From positions 1-54,204 of the forward strand of contig CAJXXT010000009.1 in the NCBI GenBank assembly GCA_913063495.1: a stretch of DNA of 54,204 nucleotides, in the 5' to 3' direction. The DNA is from an uncultured Gammaproteobacteria bacterium. GTDB taxonomy: Bacteria; Pseudomonadota; Gammaproteobacteria; Pseudomonadales; Ketobacteraceae. The position numbers and the translations under genes are program-made. Under the pieces are notes generated by a model that was given only the letters and a program-made list of their open reading frames with translations, was not told where the DNA came from and ran no database searches. Positions 32,723 to 42,076 of the stretch are shown piece after piece. How positions within the stretch are numbered: the stretch's first letter is position 1; every line of letters starts with the position of its first letter.

Positions 32723-34528
32723 GTGAAGCTAAATCAAAATTCGAAAATTCGATTTCAAATCATATTTATCTCGATATTTGGTGGATTGGGGTTTAGCTGT
32801 TATTTGGCTTTTAGTATGTTCTCATCATTGAATGTTGAGAGAAATGCCCAAGACGTTAGAGAGATCCAGTACCCTGTTGTCCAGAAGCTTGTAAGAATGA
32901 ATTACGAGGCTATTTTAGTTCGTGATTCTCTTTCTGATGTGGTGGGTTTAGGTAATGAAATTTTCATTGAGGATACCGATGAGTTAGCAGAGGGATTTCA
33001 TCTTCTTATCTCTGAGATTGTTAAAATTGACCCCAATTTTTCTAAGGAAATGGGTTCTATCGGTGAGCTTTTTAATATCTATTATAAGGGGGCGAGAGAA
33101 CTAACATTAATGTTGGTGAGGTCACCGGGTGAACTCGATAAATATGAATCGCAAGCTATTTTGGCAAATATGCGGTTTAAAAAAATCAGTAAAAGGATTT
33201 CTGAATTACTTGATTCTGAGCAGGACTCCTTTGCATTATCTTTGAGTGAAATATCAGATTCGATTAAGGAAACACATAGGATTGGTGTTTATCTTGCGGT
33301 AATTACTCTGTTTGGGATCTTTATTGTTACATGGCGTGCACTAGTGAATATATTACGGCTAATTAGTCGTAGTGATTCATTGAAAAAAGAATTTCTTGCA
33401 ACAATGAGTCATGAGTTAAGAACACCGATGAATGGTATTTATGGGTCTATACAGTTACTTCGGATGACGAATCTCGATGAGCAACAATTACAGTATTTAG
33501 ATGCAGCGGGAGATTCATTTTCATCCATGAGAATGTCAGTGGACGATATTTTAACATTTTCAGATTTTATGTCAGGAAAACCTAAAATAAGGAAAGTATT
33601 CTCCAATTTATCTAAGGAAGTTAACGGGTTCCTTGATGAGGTAAATGAACATGTGGACAAAAAAAATCTCGTATTAATGACTGATCTAACAGGCTGTGCT
33701 GAATTTCTTGTGGAGACCGATGTTCAAAAAGTAGTGCATGTTGTTCGCCATGTTCTGAATAACGCCGTAAAGTTTACTTCGTTGGGAATAATTGAATTCA
33801 AGATGGAGTACAAGGTTAATCGGTCGTTGCTAGAAGCAGGGGAGGTTGAAATATCGGTTAAAGATTCAGGTAGTGGGATTCCTGAGGAAAAACTGGAAGA
33901 TGTTTTTCAGCCCTTTAAGCAGCTTGATGGCTCGTTTCACCGCATGCATCAGGGAATTGGTTTGGGATTGGCAATGTGCCGGGCAATCAGTGATAGCATG
34001 GGAGGCGTAATCGACCTCAAAAATAGGGAAGATAAAAGGGGCGTTGTTGTTACCTATTCATTTCCCGCGAAGTTTAAACGAAATGAAGCAAAGGTTGAAT
34101 TGTTGAAAGATAAGAATGAGGCAAAAATTCCATTGAAAATAGTGGAGAAGGATAAAGAAATTATTCTTGTCGCAGAAGATAACCGGGTAAATCAGCTAGT
34201 AATAAAGGGACTGCTGAAACGACTAGGTTACCAAGTTGTTTTGGCTGATAATGGACAGGAGGCGTTGGAGAGGCTTCAGGGTGATAACGTCACATTAATA
34301 TTGATGGATTGTCAGATGCCAGTTATGGATGGTTTTGAATCGACTAAGTGTATTCGAGCACTTGAGGGGCCGTATTGTGATATCCCAATTATTGCCGTTA
34401 CCGCCAATACAATGGAAGGAGACAGGGAGCATTGCCTGGAGGTGGGGATGAATGAATATTTAAAGAAACCGGTGGATATCGGTGTGTTAAAAAAAGCGAT
34501 TGAAGAGCAACTGGAAAAAGTCCATTAA
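32723..34528 (+). CDS. Hybrid sensor histidine kinase, last gene of module 1
   Basis: A 601-aa membrane kinase. TM1 about 8-30, a periplasmic four-helix-like domain to about 185, TM2 about 190-210. H-box ATMSHELRTPMNG (His about 230) is followed by N box NNAVKF, G boxes VKDSGSGIPEEKL and GIGLGLAMCRAI, then a C-terminal receiver domain (EDNRVNQLVIKGLLKRLGY, phospho-acceptor Asp529 in MDCQMPVMDG, Lys in YLKKPVD). It starts with GTG at 32723 with GAGG upstream. It has no separate response regulator, so output must go elsewhere through phosphotransfer. Confidence 0.92.
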   Translation: MKLNQNSKIRFQIIFISIFGGLGFSCYLAFSMFSSLNVERNAQDVREIQYPVVQKLVRMNYEAILVRDSLSDVVGLGNEIFIEDTDELAEGFHLLISEIVKIDPNFSKEMGSIGELFNIYYKGARELTLMLVRSPGELDKYESQAILANMRFKKISKRISELLDSEQDSFALSLSEISDSIKETHRIGVYLAVITLFGIFIVTWRALVNILRLISRSDSLKKEFLATMSHELRTPMNGIYGSIQLLRMTNLDEQQLQYLDAAGDSFSSMRMSVDDILTFSDFMSGKPKIRKVFSNLSKEVNGFLDEVNEHVDKKNLVLMTDLTGCAEFLVETDVQKVVHVVRHVLNNAVKFTSLGIIEFKMEYKVNRSLLEAGEVEISVKDSGSGIPEEKLEDVFQPFKQLDGSFHRMHQGIGLGLAMCRAISDSMGGVIDLKNREDKRGVVVTYSFPAKFKRNEAKVELLKDKNEAKIPLKIVEKDKEIILVAEDNRVNQLVIKGLLKRLGYQVVLADNGQEALERLQGDNVTLILMDCQMPVMDGFESTKCIRALEGPYCDIPIIAVTANTMEGDREHCLEVGMNEYLKKPVDIGVLKKAIEEQLEKVH

Positions 34529-34556
34529 AAACGTTACTCATTCAGCTTTAGGGGCT

Positions 34557-35018
34557 TTAGGCCATTGAGGCTACAACGTTATTAATATACGTGTCTATCA
34601 ATGCTTCAAATTGTTTCTTTACCATCGGTTTAGCAATGGCTTTTGTCCAGCGAGGTAATGGCAAAATCAACGATGCTTTTGTCGAAAAGTGAACTTCACT
34701 CTTTTCACCCGCCTCTTTAACGTGACAAATTCCTGATATTTGGGTGTTTCCTGCGCCTTTAATGGGCTCCCAGGTAACTTTTCGTTCAGCATCGTGCCAT
34801 TCCCATTTACTGGTATATTCTACTCGGTGTTTATACGCCTCAGTACCAATCTTCTCCAATACCCAGGAGTAAGTAAGGTCGCCAACTTGTTCTAATCGTT
34901 CAAGTTTTGGGAAGTGGCTGGCCATGTCTTCTACGGTTGAAATTCTTGAGAACGCCTCATGTGCATGGGTGTTGATAGTTGTAGAGCGCTGAATATCAAC
35001 GTCAATCTTAATGCTCAT
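34557..35018 (-). CDS. SRPBCC (START/Bet v1-like) family protein
   Basis: A 153-aa protein with the helix-grip pattern of polyketide cyclase/SRPBCC proteins: IDVDIQRSTTINTHAHEAFSR then ISTVEDMASHFPKLERLEQ, YTSKWEWHDAERKVTWEPI and FSTKASLILPLPRWTKAI. These bind lipids or other small hydrophobic ligands. The start at 35018 is preferred because AAGGAG lies just upstream, while the longer frame adds seven unlikely residues. It converges with the histidine kinase gene. Confidence 0.85.
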   Translation of the reverse strand: MSIKIDVDIQRSTTINTHAHEAFSRISTVEDMASHFPKLERLEQVGDLTYSWVLEKIGTEAYKHRVEYTSKWEWHDAERKVTWEPIKGAGNTQISGICHVKEAGEKSEVHFSTKASLILPLPRWTKAIAKPMVKKQFEALIDTYINNVVASMA

Positions 35019-35040
35019 ATTGTTCTCCTTGCATATCACA

Positions 35041-35220
35041 ATGGTTCTGTTGGTGTCGATCTTGATGGGGCTTAGTGTGCTATCAGAGTATGCAAATCAC
35101 AATGACCACTCCGCCAACGTGTTATGTCGTACATGCCAAAGTCTAGATATGCCTCAGCGGAACAAGTGCTGTTCTGTGAGTTGTCTTCTGCTTTATTTAT
35201 TAGCTGATAAAATAGCTTAA
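35041..35220 (+). CDS. Possible small Cys-rich exported protein
   Basis: A 59-aa frame with a hydrophobic N-terminus (MVLLVSILMGLSVLSEYA) and the segment CRTCQSLDMPQRNKCCSVSC then LLLYLLADKIA. Six cysteines in a 20-residue stretch could be a disulfide or metal knot. No SD is clear and the gap is only 200 bases, so it may be chance. It lies between the SRPBCC and AsmA-like genes. Confidence 0.3.
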   Translation: MVLLVSILMGLSVLSEYANHNDHSANVLCRTCQSLDMPQRNKCCSVSCLLLYLLADKIA

Positions 35221-35248
35221 ATATTAAGCCGTTGATGTTGTGATTCTA

Positions 35249-36031
35249 ATGAAAATGATGAAGTTTATCGGACTGTTTTTACTTACCCTGGTTATTCTTG
35301 TTATAGGGTTGTGTTGGGCTGTTAGCGTCAATATTGATGACATGATTAAAAGTAATATCGAACAAAAAATGGGTGTATTGATTAAGGCAAAGGTAACGCT
35401 GTCAGACTTAGATACCGATGTTTTTGGTGGGCGGATTGTAATAAAAGATTTAGTAATGGCGAACCCTAAGGGGTATCGCAGCGACCACCTTATTCGGTTG
35501 GGTGATGTTCAGGTAATGATAGATGTCCGTTCGCTTAACAGTGATGTCATTATTATTGAAAGCATTCAATTGAATGATGTGGATATTGTGATAGAGGAGA
35601 AATCTATTGGACAGATTAACATTAAGAGGTTAATCGAAACGGTGGAATCAGCTGACCCTAAACCGGAACCGATAGACCTGCTACGGTTTAGATTGAAGTC
35701 CTACTCCATGGGGGAAAGCACGTTACACCTTGTTGGTGGGCCGCTTGAGGATAAAACGTTAGTTTTACCTGGTGTTGAGCATAAAAGTGATCTTGGTAGT
35801 CCTGTTGCTTTGCCCCTTAAAGATATCGTGAAAGGTTTAATTCAAGACGTTATGCAGGGAATGTTAAAAGAGGGGCAAGGGGTGATGAAGGAAAGTGTTG
35901 CTCAAAGTTTTTTTCAGGAAATAAAAAAAATAAGCCCTCCCCCTGTAAATATTAGGGACAAGATGCAAAGGATAAAAAAAGTAATCGAAAAAGATCTGCC
36001 ACCATTAAACCTGCCTCGATTACCTTTTTAA
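35249..36031 (+). CDS. AsmA-like exported protein
   Basis: A 260-aa protein with an N-terminal anchor (about 6-24) and a mature part showing the AsmA/DUF748-type pattern: AKVTLSDLDTDVFGGRIVIKDLV, IRLGDVQVMIDVRSL, IIIESIQLNDVDIVIEE. Such proteins form periplasmic bridges for lipid transport, but this one is short, so it may be an accessory. The start is one of several close Met codons (35249, 35255, 35258) after a GTG; 35249 is taken arbitrarily. The 3' end is 12 bases before the cytochrome b561 gene. Confidence 0.7.
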   Translation: MKMMKFIGLFLLTLVILVIGLCWAVSVNIDDMIKSNIEQKMGVLIKAKVTLSDLDTDVFGGRIVIKDLVMANPKGYRSDHLIRLGDVQVMIDVRSLNSDVIIIESIQLNDVDIVIEEKSIGQINIKRLIETVESADPKPEPIDLLRFRLKSYSMGESTLHLVGGPLEDKTLVLPGVEHKSDLGSPVALPLKDIVKGLIQDVMQGMLKEGQGVMKESVAQSFFQEIKKISPPPVNIRDKMQRIKKVIEKDLPPLNLPRLPF

Positions 36032-36043
36032 AGAGAGTATTTA

Positions 36044-36577
36044 ATGAGAAACGATTATACAGTGGTTCAAAAATTACTACATTGGGCCATGGCCGGTATC
36101 ATTATGTTGGATCTTTTTATTGCGCAAAAATTCGGGAACTCTATGGATATTGCTGACCGTCTAGAGTCTCGTGCAGATCACTCGACAATGGGTTTGTTGG
36201 TACTAACGTTATTTGTCATTCGCCTGGTGTTACGTTTTGTATACGGGGTGCCAAAGGAAGATGGTACATCTCCTCTTTGGCAAGTTTGGCTGGCTAAGGT
36301 GGCTCATGGGTTACTTTACGTGTTAATGGGGCTGTTAGTGGCGTCTGGTTTGTTAACGGCGATGAGTGCAACGTCACCGATTGAAATCTTTGGGGTTATT
36401 GATATTACGTTTGGACGTATGGATGGTGCGATCTTTGATTTTGTACGACAGTTTCATGAGTTTTTTACGGAGGTAATAATTGCTCTAGTAATTATTCATG
36501 TTGTTGCTGCGCTTTATCATCAATTTATTCGTCGCGACAACCTTTTGTTAAAAATGTTGAAGTTTAGACGCTTCTAA
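36044..36577 (+). CDS. Cytochrome b561 family protein
   Basis: A 177-aa integral membrane protein with four transmembrane helices and the heme-ligating histidines of bacterial cytochrome b561: LLHWAMAG, RADHSTMGLLVL, VAHGLLYVLM and QFHEFFTEVIIALVIIHVV. It passes electrons through the inner membrane, possibly linked to superoxide or ubiquinone chemistry. It begins 12 bases after the AsmA-like gene with AGAG as SD, so the two may be cotranscribed. No YceI gene is adjacent. Confidence 0.9.
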   Translation: MRNDYTVVQKLLHWAMAGIIMLDLFIAQKFGNSMDIADRLESRADHSTMGLLVLTLFVIRLVLRFVYGVPKEDGTSPLWQVWLAKVAHGLLYVLMGLLVASGLLTAMSATSPIEIFGVIDITFGRMDGAIFDFVRQFHEFFTEVIIALVIIHVVAALYHQFIRRDNLLLKMLKFRRF

Positions 36578-36615
36578 AATAGAAAGTTTTTGGCGAAACA
36601 TTATTATTATTGCTA

Positions 36616-37446
36616 ATGGAGTATTACAGTACCATGGAGAAGAAAAGGTTAACCGGTGTTTCCGGTTATGTTCCCAAAAGGGTGTCACGATTGGTGACTT
36701 CAATTCAACGGTTTTGGCATAGTCCTCGATTTTATGGATTTGAAAATATTGACCCCAATAAACCTGCCTTGATGGTGGCTAATCATTCGCTATACGGAAT
36801 TATAGATGTGCCATTGCTTGTGGAAGAATTCTATTTGCAAACAGGAAAGCGAATCCGAATATTGGCAGACAGTATGCATTTTAGTATGCCTTGGGGGCAG
36901 ACGTTTTTTGAATACGGTTGTGTTTTGGGGTCGCGGGAGAACTGTGCACAGCTAATGTCTGAGAATGAATGGATTTTGGTTTTTCCTGGAGGTGGTCGTG
37001 AAGTTGCAAAAAGGAAAGGTGAAAAGTATCAGTTGACGTGGAAAAATCGAACGGGTTTTGCGCGGTTGGCGATTCAACATGGTTACCCCATTGTTCCTGT
37101 TGCTTCTGTAGGCGGAGACGACTGTTACGATATTCAGTATGATGCAGAAGATGTGATGAAATCGTGGTTAGGGAAAGCGCTCGATAAAACAGGTATTACT
37201 GAAAAGTATCTTCGTAACGGCGATGTGATTTTCCCTGTTGCCACAGGGCTCAAGGGGTCTCCTTTACCAAAGCCCGAGCGGTTTTATTATAAGTTGGGTA
37301 GAGCTGTAGAAACAGCTCAGTATGACGGGCAGAGTGATTGTAAAGAAATACAGTGGAAAGTTAGAGAGGAGGTTTCCAAGGCTATTTATACTCAGATTAG
37401 TGAGCTGCGCTCCATTCAAGAAGCGGATGAGAATAGGTGGATATAA
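36616..37446 (+). CDS. Lysophospholipid acyltransferase family protein
   Basis: A 276-aa acyltransferase of the PlsC/DGAT-like branch. The substrate-binding box appears as VANHSLYGIIDVPLL (the His and Asp of HX4-6D), then FPGGGREVAKRKGEKY and the C-terminal IVPVASVGGDDCYDI. It probably transfers a fatty acyl group to lysophosphatidic acid or another lipid alcohol. A TTG six bases before is in frame; the ATG at 36616 is preferred. Transcribed with the cytochrome gene (38-base gap). Confidence 0.85.
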   Translation: MEYYSTMEKKRLTGVSGYVPKRVSRLVTSIQRFWHSPRFYGFENIDPNKPALMVANHSLYGIIDVPLLVEEFYLQTGKRIRILADSMHFSMPWGQTFFEYGCVLGSRENCAQLMSENEWILVFPGGGREVAKRKGEKYQLTWKNRTGFARLAIQHGYPIVPVASVGGDDCYDIQYDAEDVMKSWLGKALDKTGITEKYLRNGDVIFPVATGLKGSPLPKPERFYYKLGRAVETAQYDGQSDCKEIQWKVREEVSKAIYTQISELRSIQEADENRWI

Positions 37447-37481
37447 TGCGAGACCTAAAATCTAGGGTCTACCGGTGACGT

Positions 37482-38081
37482 TTATAAATTTAACATAGCT
37501 AAAGCTGAATCACGTGCAGCATTGCGTAGCTCGTCAGCAAGATGTTGGTCTGGTAGTGTTCGAGCTAGTACCATTCCTCCAACACACATAGTGGCAAGCG
37601 TTAGCGCTTTTTTACGATGAGCTGTACTTTTTTCTAGATTGCTTTCAACCAGATTGCTTTCAAAAAGTCCGATCATGGCCTCAAGCAGTTGTTGATAGGA
37701 TTCTTTTACAGTGTCTCCGGCGCGTGAAATATCAGATGGTAATGCGATTAATGGGCATTGACCGTCTAAATCTCCCAGGTGTTCCGTTGAAAGGTACCCA
37801 TTAATCATTCGCTGAATGACCTCTAGCCCTGGTTGTGCTGTATTCACCCCTGCGTTGGAGCGCATTTCTGCCCCCTGGCCATGTAGAAAATTGGTGACTG
37901 CTTCTGCGAAAAGCTCTTCTTTATTTTTGAAGTGATGATAAAAACCACCCCGTGTCAGCCCTGCTTCTGACATGATTTGGTCGATGGAGACATCGGAGAC
38001 ACCGCGGCGGTTAAATAGCACTCGGGCACTCTCTATAATTCGTTTTCTAGTCGCTTGTTTATGTTCAGGTTTATAGGGCAT
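37482..38081 (-). CDS. TetR/AcrR family regulator, divergent to the GST gene
   Basis: A 199-aa repressor. The N-terminal HTH is VSIDQIMSEAGLTRGGFYHHF; the C-terminal part is the ligand-binding helix bundle. The start ATG at 38081 begins the conserved N-terminus; the frame is open 22 codons further up through 11-bp tandem repeats, which are not part of the protein. A perfect palindrome at 38149-38174 in the divergent promoter is the likely operator. The GST gene is the likely target. Confidence 0.88.
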   Translation of the reverse strand: MPYKPEHKQATRKRIIESARVLFNRRGVSDVSIDQIMSEAGLTRGGFYHHFKNKEELFAEAVTNFLHGQGAEMRSNAGVNTAQPGLEVIQRMINGYLSTEHLGDLDGQCPLIALPSDISRAGDTVKESYQQLLEAMIGLFESNLVESNLEKSTAHRKKALTLATMCVGGMVLARTLPDQHLADELRNAARDSALAMLNL

Positions 38082-38100
38082 CGAAGTCTCTTTTGAAAGT

Positions 38101-38133
38101 AATTTGAGAGCAATTTGAGAGCAATTTGAGAGC
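38101..38133 (+). repeat. Three exact 11-bp tandem repeats in the tetR leader
   Basis: Three identical copies of AATTTGAGAGC in tandem between the tetR start and its operator. The role is unknown; they may vary spacing between promoter and start. Confidence 0.9.
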
Positions 38134-38148
38134 AATGGTACCAACAAT

Positions 38149-38174
38149 CATAATATGTTCTTTAACATATTATG
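38149..38174. promoter_or_regulatory. Operator palindrome of the divergent TetR/GST pair
   Basis: Perfect 11-bp arms CATAATATGTT and AACATATTATG with a 4-bp spacer, placed between the divergent genes. The most likely site for the TetR protein encoded at 37482-38081. Confidence 0.75.
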
Positions 38175-38223
38175 ATGTTAGCTATATTGGTTCGCAATTG
38201 CGTTTTAATAAAAAGGAAAAATA

Positions 38224-38829
38224 ATGCACTTATATACAGCACAAGCTCCCAACCCTTTTCGAGTTAACGTTTTTTTGACTGAAAAGAATATCGTCATCCC
38301 CTCAACATTACTTAATGTTATGGAGGGTGATGCGCATTCGGAGGATTTCCAGAAGAAGAACTCGTTGTGTGAAGTTCCGGTGTTGGAATTAGATGACGGA
38401 ACGTTTCTTACTGAAAGTATTGCGATATGCCGATATCTTGAGGGTATTTATCCCGAAAATCCATTGATGGGCGCGACACCATTAGCTCAGGCTAGGGTTG
38501 AAATGTGGAATCGTCGCATGGAGCAACAAATTTTTAGCGCAGTGGGTAATATTGGCCTACATACGATTCCGTTCTTTGCAGAAAAGGTTGAGCAAATGCC
38601 GGAATATGCAGAAAGCTTGAAAAGGGCTCTTGAGAAGAAATGGGCGTGGCTAGATGAGGAGCTTGCCGATGGTAGGACCTATGTTTGTGATGATGTATTT
38701 TCCGTCGCGGATATAACAGGAATGGCTTCTCTGTTTGTGTGTGAATTTATTGGAATAGATATACCTGATAATTTGACACATTTACAGCGTTGGGTTTCCG
38801 CGGTCAGGGCTGATCATAAATGGGGTTAG
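38224..38829 (+). CDS. Glutathione S-transferase family protein
   Basis: A 201-aa GST. N-terminal thioredoxin-like domain with QAPNPFRVNVFLTEKNI and the cis-Pro box VPVLELDDGTFLTESIAICR (about 55-75). C-terminal helical domain with YVCDDVFSVADITGMASL. Conjugates glutathione to electrophiles. Divergent from a TetR gene across a perfect palindrome, so it is likely induced by an electrophile that releases the repressor. AAGGA lies seven bases before the ATG. Confidence 0.9.
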   Translation: MHLYTAQAPNPFRVNVFLTEKNIVIPSTLLNVMEGDAHSEDFQKKNSLCEVPVLELDDGTFLTESIAICRYLEGIYPENPLMGATPLAQARVEMWNRRMEQQIFSAVGNIGLHTIPFFAEKVEQMPEYAESLKRALEKKWAWLDEELADGRTYVCDDVFSVADITGMASLFVCEFIGIDIPDNLTHLQRWVSAVRADHKWG

Positions 38830-39153
38830 TTGTCGGTTAGTGTTTTGCTGTCTTGTAGATAAAGCGTTGAGCCCAATTATGGCGGCGCATTCGCGTCGCT
38901 GCAGCCCCGCTTATCCCTTCTTTTTATCTTTGCGTATTTGGGAGGGGGGATAAGGCTATATCGCCCACAGTAATGTTGATCTGTTCTTCCATGCATCAAT
39001 GCCAGAAACCAAGACGACATCATGGATAACGTTGTTGTTGATTAACAGTATTAAATAGTGGTATTAAATAGCTTGAAAAAAGCAACCACTTTGCTCTGAT
39101 TTGGTTCGGAGCAAAGTGGCTGTCTTTTGAAGTGGTTTTTCATTAGTGATAGA
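38830..39153. other. 324-bp gap with a bidirectional terminator
   Basis: The hairpin at 39086-39119 is its only feature: CCACTTTGCTC with GAGCAAAGTGG. On the minus strand it is followed by TTTTTT, so it serves the gene at 39154. The left part holds nothing I can support. Confidence 0.6.
39086..39119 (-). terminator. Rho-independent terminator of the surface-protein gene
   Basis: 11-bp perfect stem and T run on the minus strand. Confidence 0.8.
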
Positions 39154-40530
39154 TTAGTTTTTAAATTTTCCAGTTGGTGGATGAATTTGTACATTCCCAC
39201 CATCTAATACTGCACTAGCTTCAAATACAATGGCGAATGTATTTGGGTCGCGTACAGTAATAGAGAAAAAGTCTTGATCATTAGCTTTCTTTCCCTGAGG
39301 TTCTCCAGCGTCTTGGACATACCCGGTAAATAGATAGCCATCCACTCCATTCAAACGCCCAGTTCCTTCAAAACTTGCCTGGTTGATCTTGAATCCTTTT
39401 TTTCCTCCAGGTTGACCTGGGCCGGTAAGTTGGACAACATCACATCTCACAATTTGAACGTCATTTGAGTGGAAGTTGTCCATTGTATTATGATCAACTA
39501 CTTCCCAGGAACCACGTGGTGGAGGTCCAACATTTCCTCCAAACGTGAAATCCTTAGCCCCCGCAGTTTCACCGGTATTGTGAAAGCCACCGGTGGTGAT
39601 CCAGCAAGTGTCGTGAGAAGGGTTTTCAACGGAAAAGCCGGAGGCAAGCCAAACAAGTGATGCAGGTAGGTTGCCTGGGGCGACAAAACCATCGTCTCTT
39701 GAGAATACTTGGGTAGTTAGGCTATCGGCTCCAGCGGGGACGGTAACAACTAGATTTACCGTATCCCAGTATCGACCATCATTGCTGTTAAGTTGATCTG
39801 AGAAAGTGGAGGTGACACCGCCAACGGTGATTTCAAAGGAGCTTGGGCGAAACCCATATATCCCTGTATCGTCTGCGACACTCCCTACAAATAGCTCTAC
39901 ATTTCCAACCCTGTCTATATTGGCTGGATCGAAGTTAAATGTTTGGGATTCCGTAACATCAAGCGGTGGGGGCCAGTTAATCATCGCAAAGTCGTTGCCA
40001 TCTTTTACCGTGATTTGGGATTTCCCCGAGCCGTCATCATATACAACCATGACGCCAGCGCCATAATTCTCTTCTGTAAAGTCGAGCCCCCCAACGAAGA
40101 ATGAGCTAACCCCTGATCCAACCAATCCCATGTGAGTGATATCCGCTCGATAAGACAGGGTAAACTCGTTACTTGAGTACCCAGTGTTGCCACCAATGAA
40201 GAGTCCTTCTACAGGGGTGCCGTCAACTAAAATAGTATCCGTTGGGGTTTGTTGAGCAAAATATATGTTGTTTCCCGCCCAATAAAGAATTACTTGAGTA
40301 ACCGTTACATCAGCGGGCAGTTCAATCATGATCATGCTCGGCTGACCATCTTCTAGCCCTGTCCCTGCTGCATGAACACCGGTTCCCGCCAAAATTGGAA
40401 TGCTAGGCATGCCTAACATTTCTGTACCATCGGCTCTTGCTGAGCCGGAAAAACTTCCTAGCGTAAATAGCATTAAGAAGGAACACAAAGCAATAAGTAG
40501 TTTGCCTTTGGCTATATCAATGATGCTCAT
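39154..40530 (-). CDS. Exported surface-type protein with post-COAP-1-like C-terminus
   Basis: A 458-aa secreted protein. Signal peptide about 1-33 (ALCSFLMLFTLGSFSGSARA). The central part has beta-sandwich patterns (VTVTQVILYWAGN, VMVVYDDGSGKSQIT, FNFDPANIDRVGNVELFVGS). The C-terminal ~150 residues (CWITTGGFHNTG, DFTFGGNVGP, VVDHNTMDNFHSNDVQIV, YVQDAGEPQG, VLDGGNVQIH) resemble the post-COAP-1 domain found at the end of bacterial surface proteins. Function unknown. An SD (AAGGAG-like GCAAGGAGTC on the minus strand) precedes the start. Confidence 0.75.
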   Translation of the reverse strand: MSIIDIAKGKLLIALCSFLMLFTLGSFSGSARADGTEMLGMPSIPILAGTGVHAAGTGLEDGQPSMIMIELPADVTVTQVILYWAGNNIYFAQQTPTDTILVDGTPVEGLFIGGNTGYSSNEFTLSYRADITHMGLVGSGVSSFFVGGLDFTEENYGAGVMVVYDDGSGKSQITVKDGNDFAMINWPPPLDVTESQTFNFDPANIDRVGNVELFVGSVADDTGIYGFRPSSFEITVGGVTSTFSDQLNSNDGRYWDTVNLVVTVPAGADSLTTQVFSRDDGFVAPGNLPASLVWLASGFSVENPSHDTCWITTGGFHNTGETAGAKDFTFGGNVGPPPRGSWEVVDHNTMDNFHSNDVQIVRCDVVQLTGPGQPGGKKGFKINQASFEGTGRLNGVDGYLFTGYVQDAGEPQGKKANDQDFFSITVRDPNTFAIVFEASAVLDGGNVQIHPPTGKFKN

Positions 40531-40783
40531 GTTTATAGACTCCTTGCGATGTCTAAGTACTCATCGATGAGTGGCTTTTGTACGCAAAAAACATGCAAAC
40601 AACAAGCCCAGTTTTTAGTGCTTTGTTTTTGTTACATTAGTTTTTTATGGGCGATTTAGGTTCCAGATAACTGTAAAAACTTTCGACAGTTATGGCTGTA
40701 TTGTCAGTCGTTTTTGTATATTGAACAGAGATAAAGGGCAAAAATCTCCGCTGATTTATAGCTTCTCTTCTATACTCAAGGTT

Positions 40784-42076
40784 ATGTTCGCAAATATGCC
40801 AAAATATTACCTCTTGTATGCTGGACACAAGCTGGCGCTTGCCTTCGCCATGTGTTCTCTCACGCTAATCCCTTCTTATTGTTTTGCAGACGGGTTTGGT
40901 TCTAATCGGTTTAAATTTAATGGTTTTGCGACGTTTGGATTGGTCAAGAGTGGCACCGATAATCTTGGCTATCGGCGAGACGTTTCAGGAGAAGGGGTAC
41001 ATGACCGCGACTGGTCTTTGAAACCAGACAGCCGACTAGGACTGCAAGGTAGTGTCACATTGACAGATGAGCTTGATGCGATAATTCAGTTTATTATCAA
41101 GGATAGGGCAGAAAATGGTATCGAAGAAAGTCTTGAGTGGGCGTATTTACGATATCGCTTAACTCAACAAGTGACCGTACGCGCTGGGCGTTTGGGTATT
41201 GAATTGTTTATGCTGTCGAATCATCGGGATTTGGGGTTCGCCTACCTTTGGGTTCGACCGCCGATTGAATTCTATGCACCGATAGCATTTGACTATTTAG
41301 ATGGCGTTGATATTAACTATTCTGTTCCATTAGGTTCTGGTACTTTAAGAACTGCATTTTTTGCCGGAAGCAGTGATGCTCCGTTGGATTATAGCGATCA
41401 AGACGACGAATTATTGTTGAACAATATCTTGGGGTTAATGGTTCGCTGGGAATGGGAGCATTGGCAGGCTCAGTTTACTCTAGCGTCCGCTGATCTTGAT
41501 GGTCTTGATGAGTCTCTTGGTATCAAGGGTTTCACGGCTAACTTGTCTGCTGCTTCTCTTTGGGCTGAAGCAGCGTTGCTCTCAGAACAGCTTAATGATA
41601 ATGATGAGGGCATATCTTACTATTCGATAGGGATTTCTTATGACAAAAATCCGTGGTTTATTCAATCTGAAGTAATGTATCTCGATTCCGGGCATAATGT
41701 GCTGAAATCCTATTTCAGTCGTTATATAAGTGTTGGTTTTCGTGCAGGTGATACAACGTTATATACAACTATTGCCAAGGGTACTCAAACAGAATCTAGA
41801 ACGACTATTCCGGAGCTGCCAGTTCCTTTAGCGGTGGTCCCTGACTTGGTGTCTCTACGTCAAGGGTTACAAACATTTTACGATTACAGTTATATTGATC
41901 AAAAAACGGCATCATTCGGTGTACGATGGGATATACGTTATGATCTTGCATTAAAAACTCAGTGGGATAGAACGTGGGTTGAGGAAGCTGGTGGCTTGCT
42001 CTGGGATCAAAAACTGGGATCCTCTGAAGATAACGTTGTCGATACTTATTCTATTAACTTGAATTATATATTTTAG
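40784..42076 (+). CDS. Outer-membrane porin-like protein, first gene of sensor module 2
   Basis: A 430-aa predicted beta-barrel. The signal peptide is LALAFAMCSLTLIPSYCFA, and the mature N-terminus FKFNGFATFGLVKSGTDN is close in layout to the porin at 30858 (FSGFASFGAG). The last strand ends in Phe (SINLNYIF). The start at ATG 40784 is preferred; the frame is open back to a TTG at 40721 without extra signal-like sequence. Its stop shares a base with the next gene. Confidence 0.8.
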   Translation: MFANMPKYYLLYAGHKLALAFAMCSLTLIPSYCFADGFGSNRFKFNGFATFGLVKSGTDNLGYRRDVSGEGVHDRDWSLKPDSRLGLQGSVTLTDELDAIIQFIIKDRAENGIEESLEWAYLRYRLTQQVTVRAGRLGIELFMLSNHRDLGFAYLWVRPPIEFYAPIAFDYLDGVDINYSVPLGSGTLRTAFFAGSSDAPLDYSDQDDELLLNNILGLMVRWEWEHWQAQFTLASADLDGLDESLGIKGFTANLSAASLWAEAALLSEQLNDNDEGISYYSIGISYDKNPWFIQSEVMYLDSGHNVLKSYFSRYISVGFRAGDTTLYTTIAKGTQTESRTTIPELPVPLAVVPDLVSLRQGLQTFYDYSYIDQKTASFGVRWDIRYDLALKTQWDRTWVEEAGGLLWDQKLGSSEDNVVDTYSINLNYIF

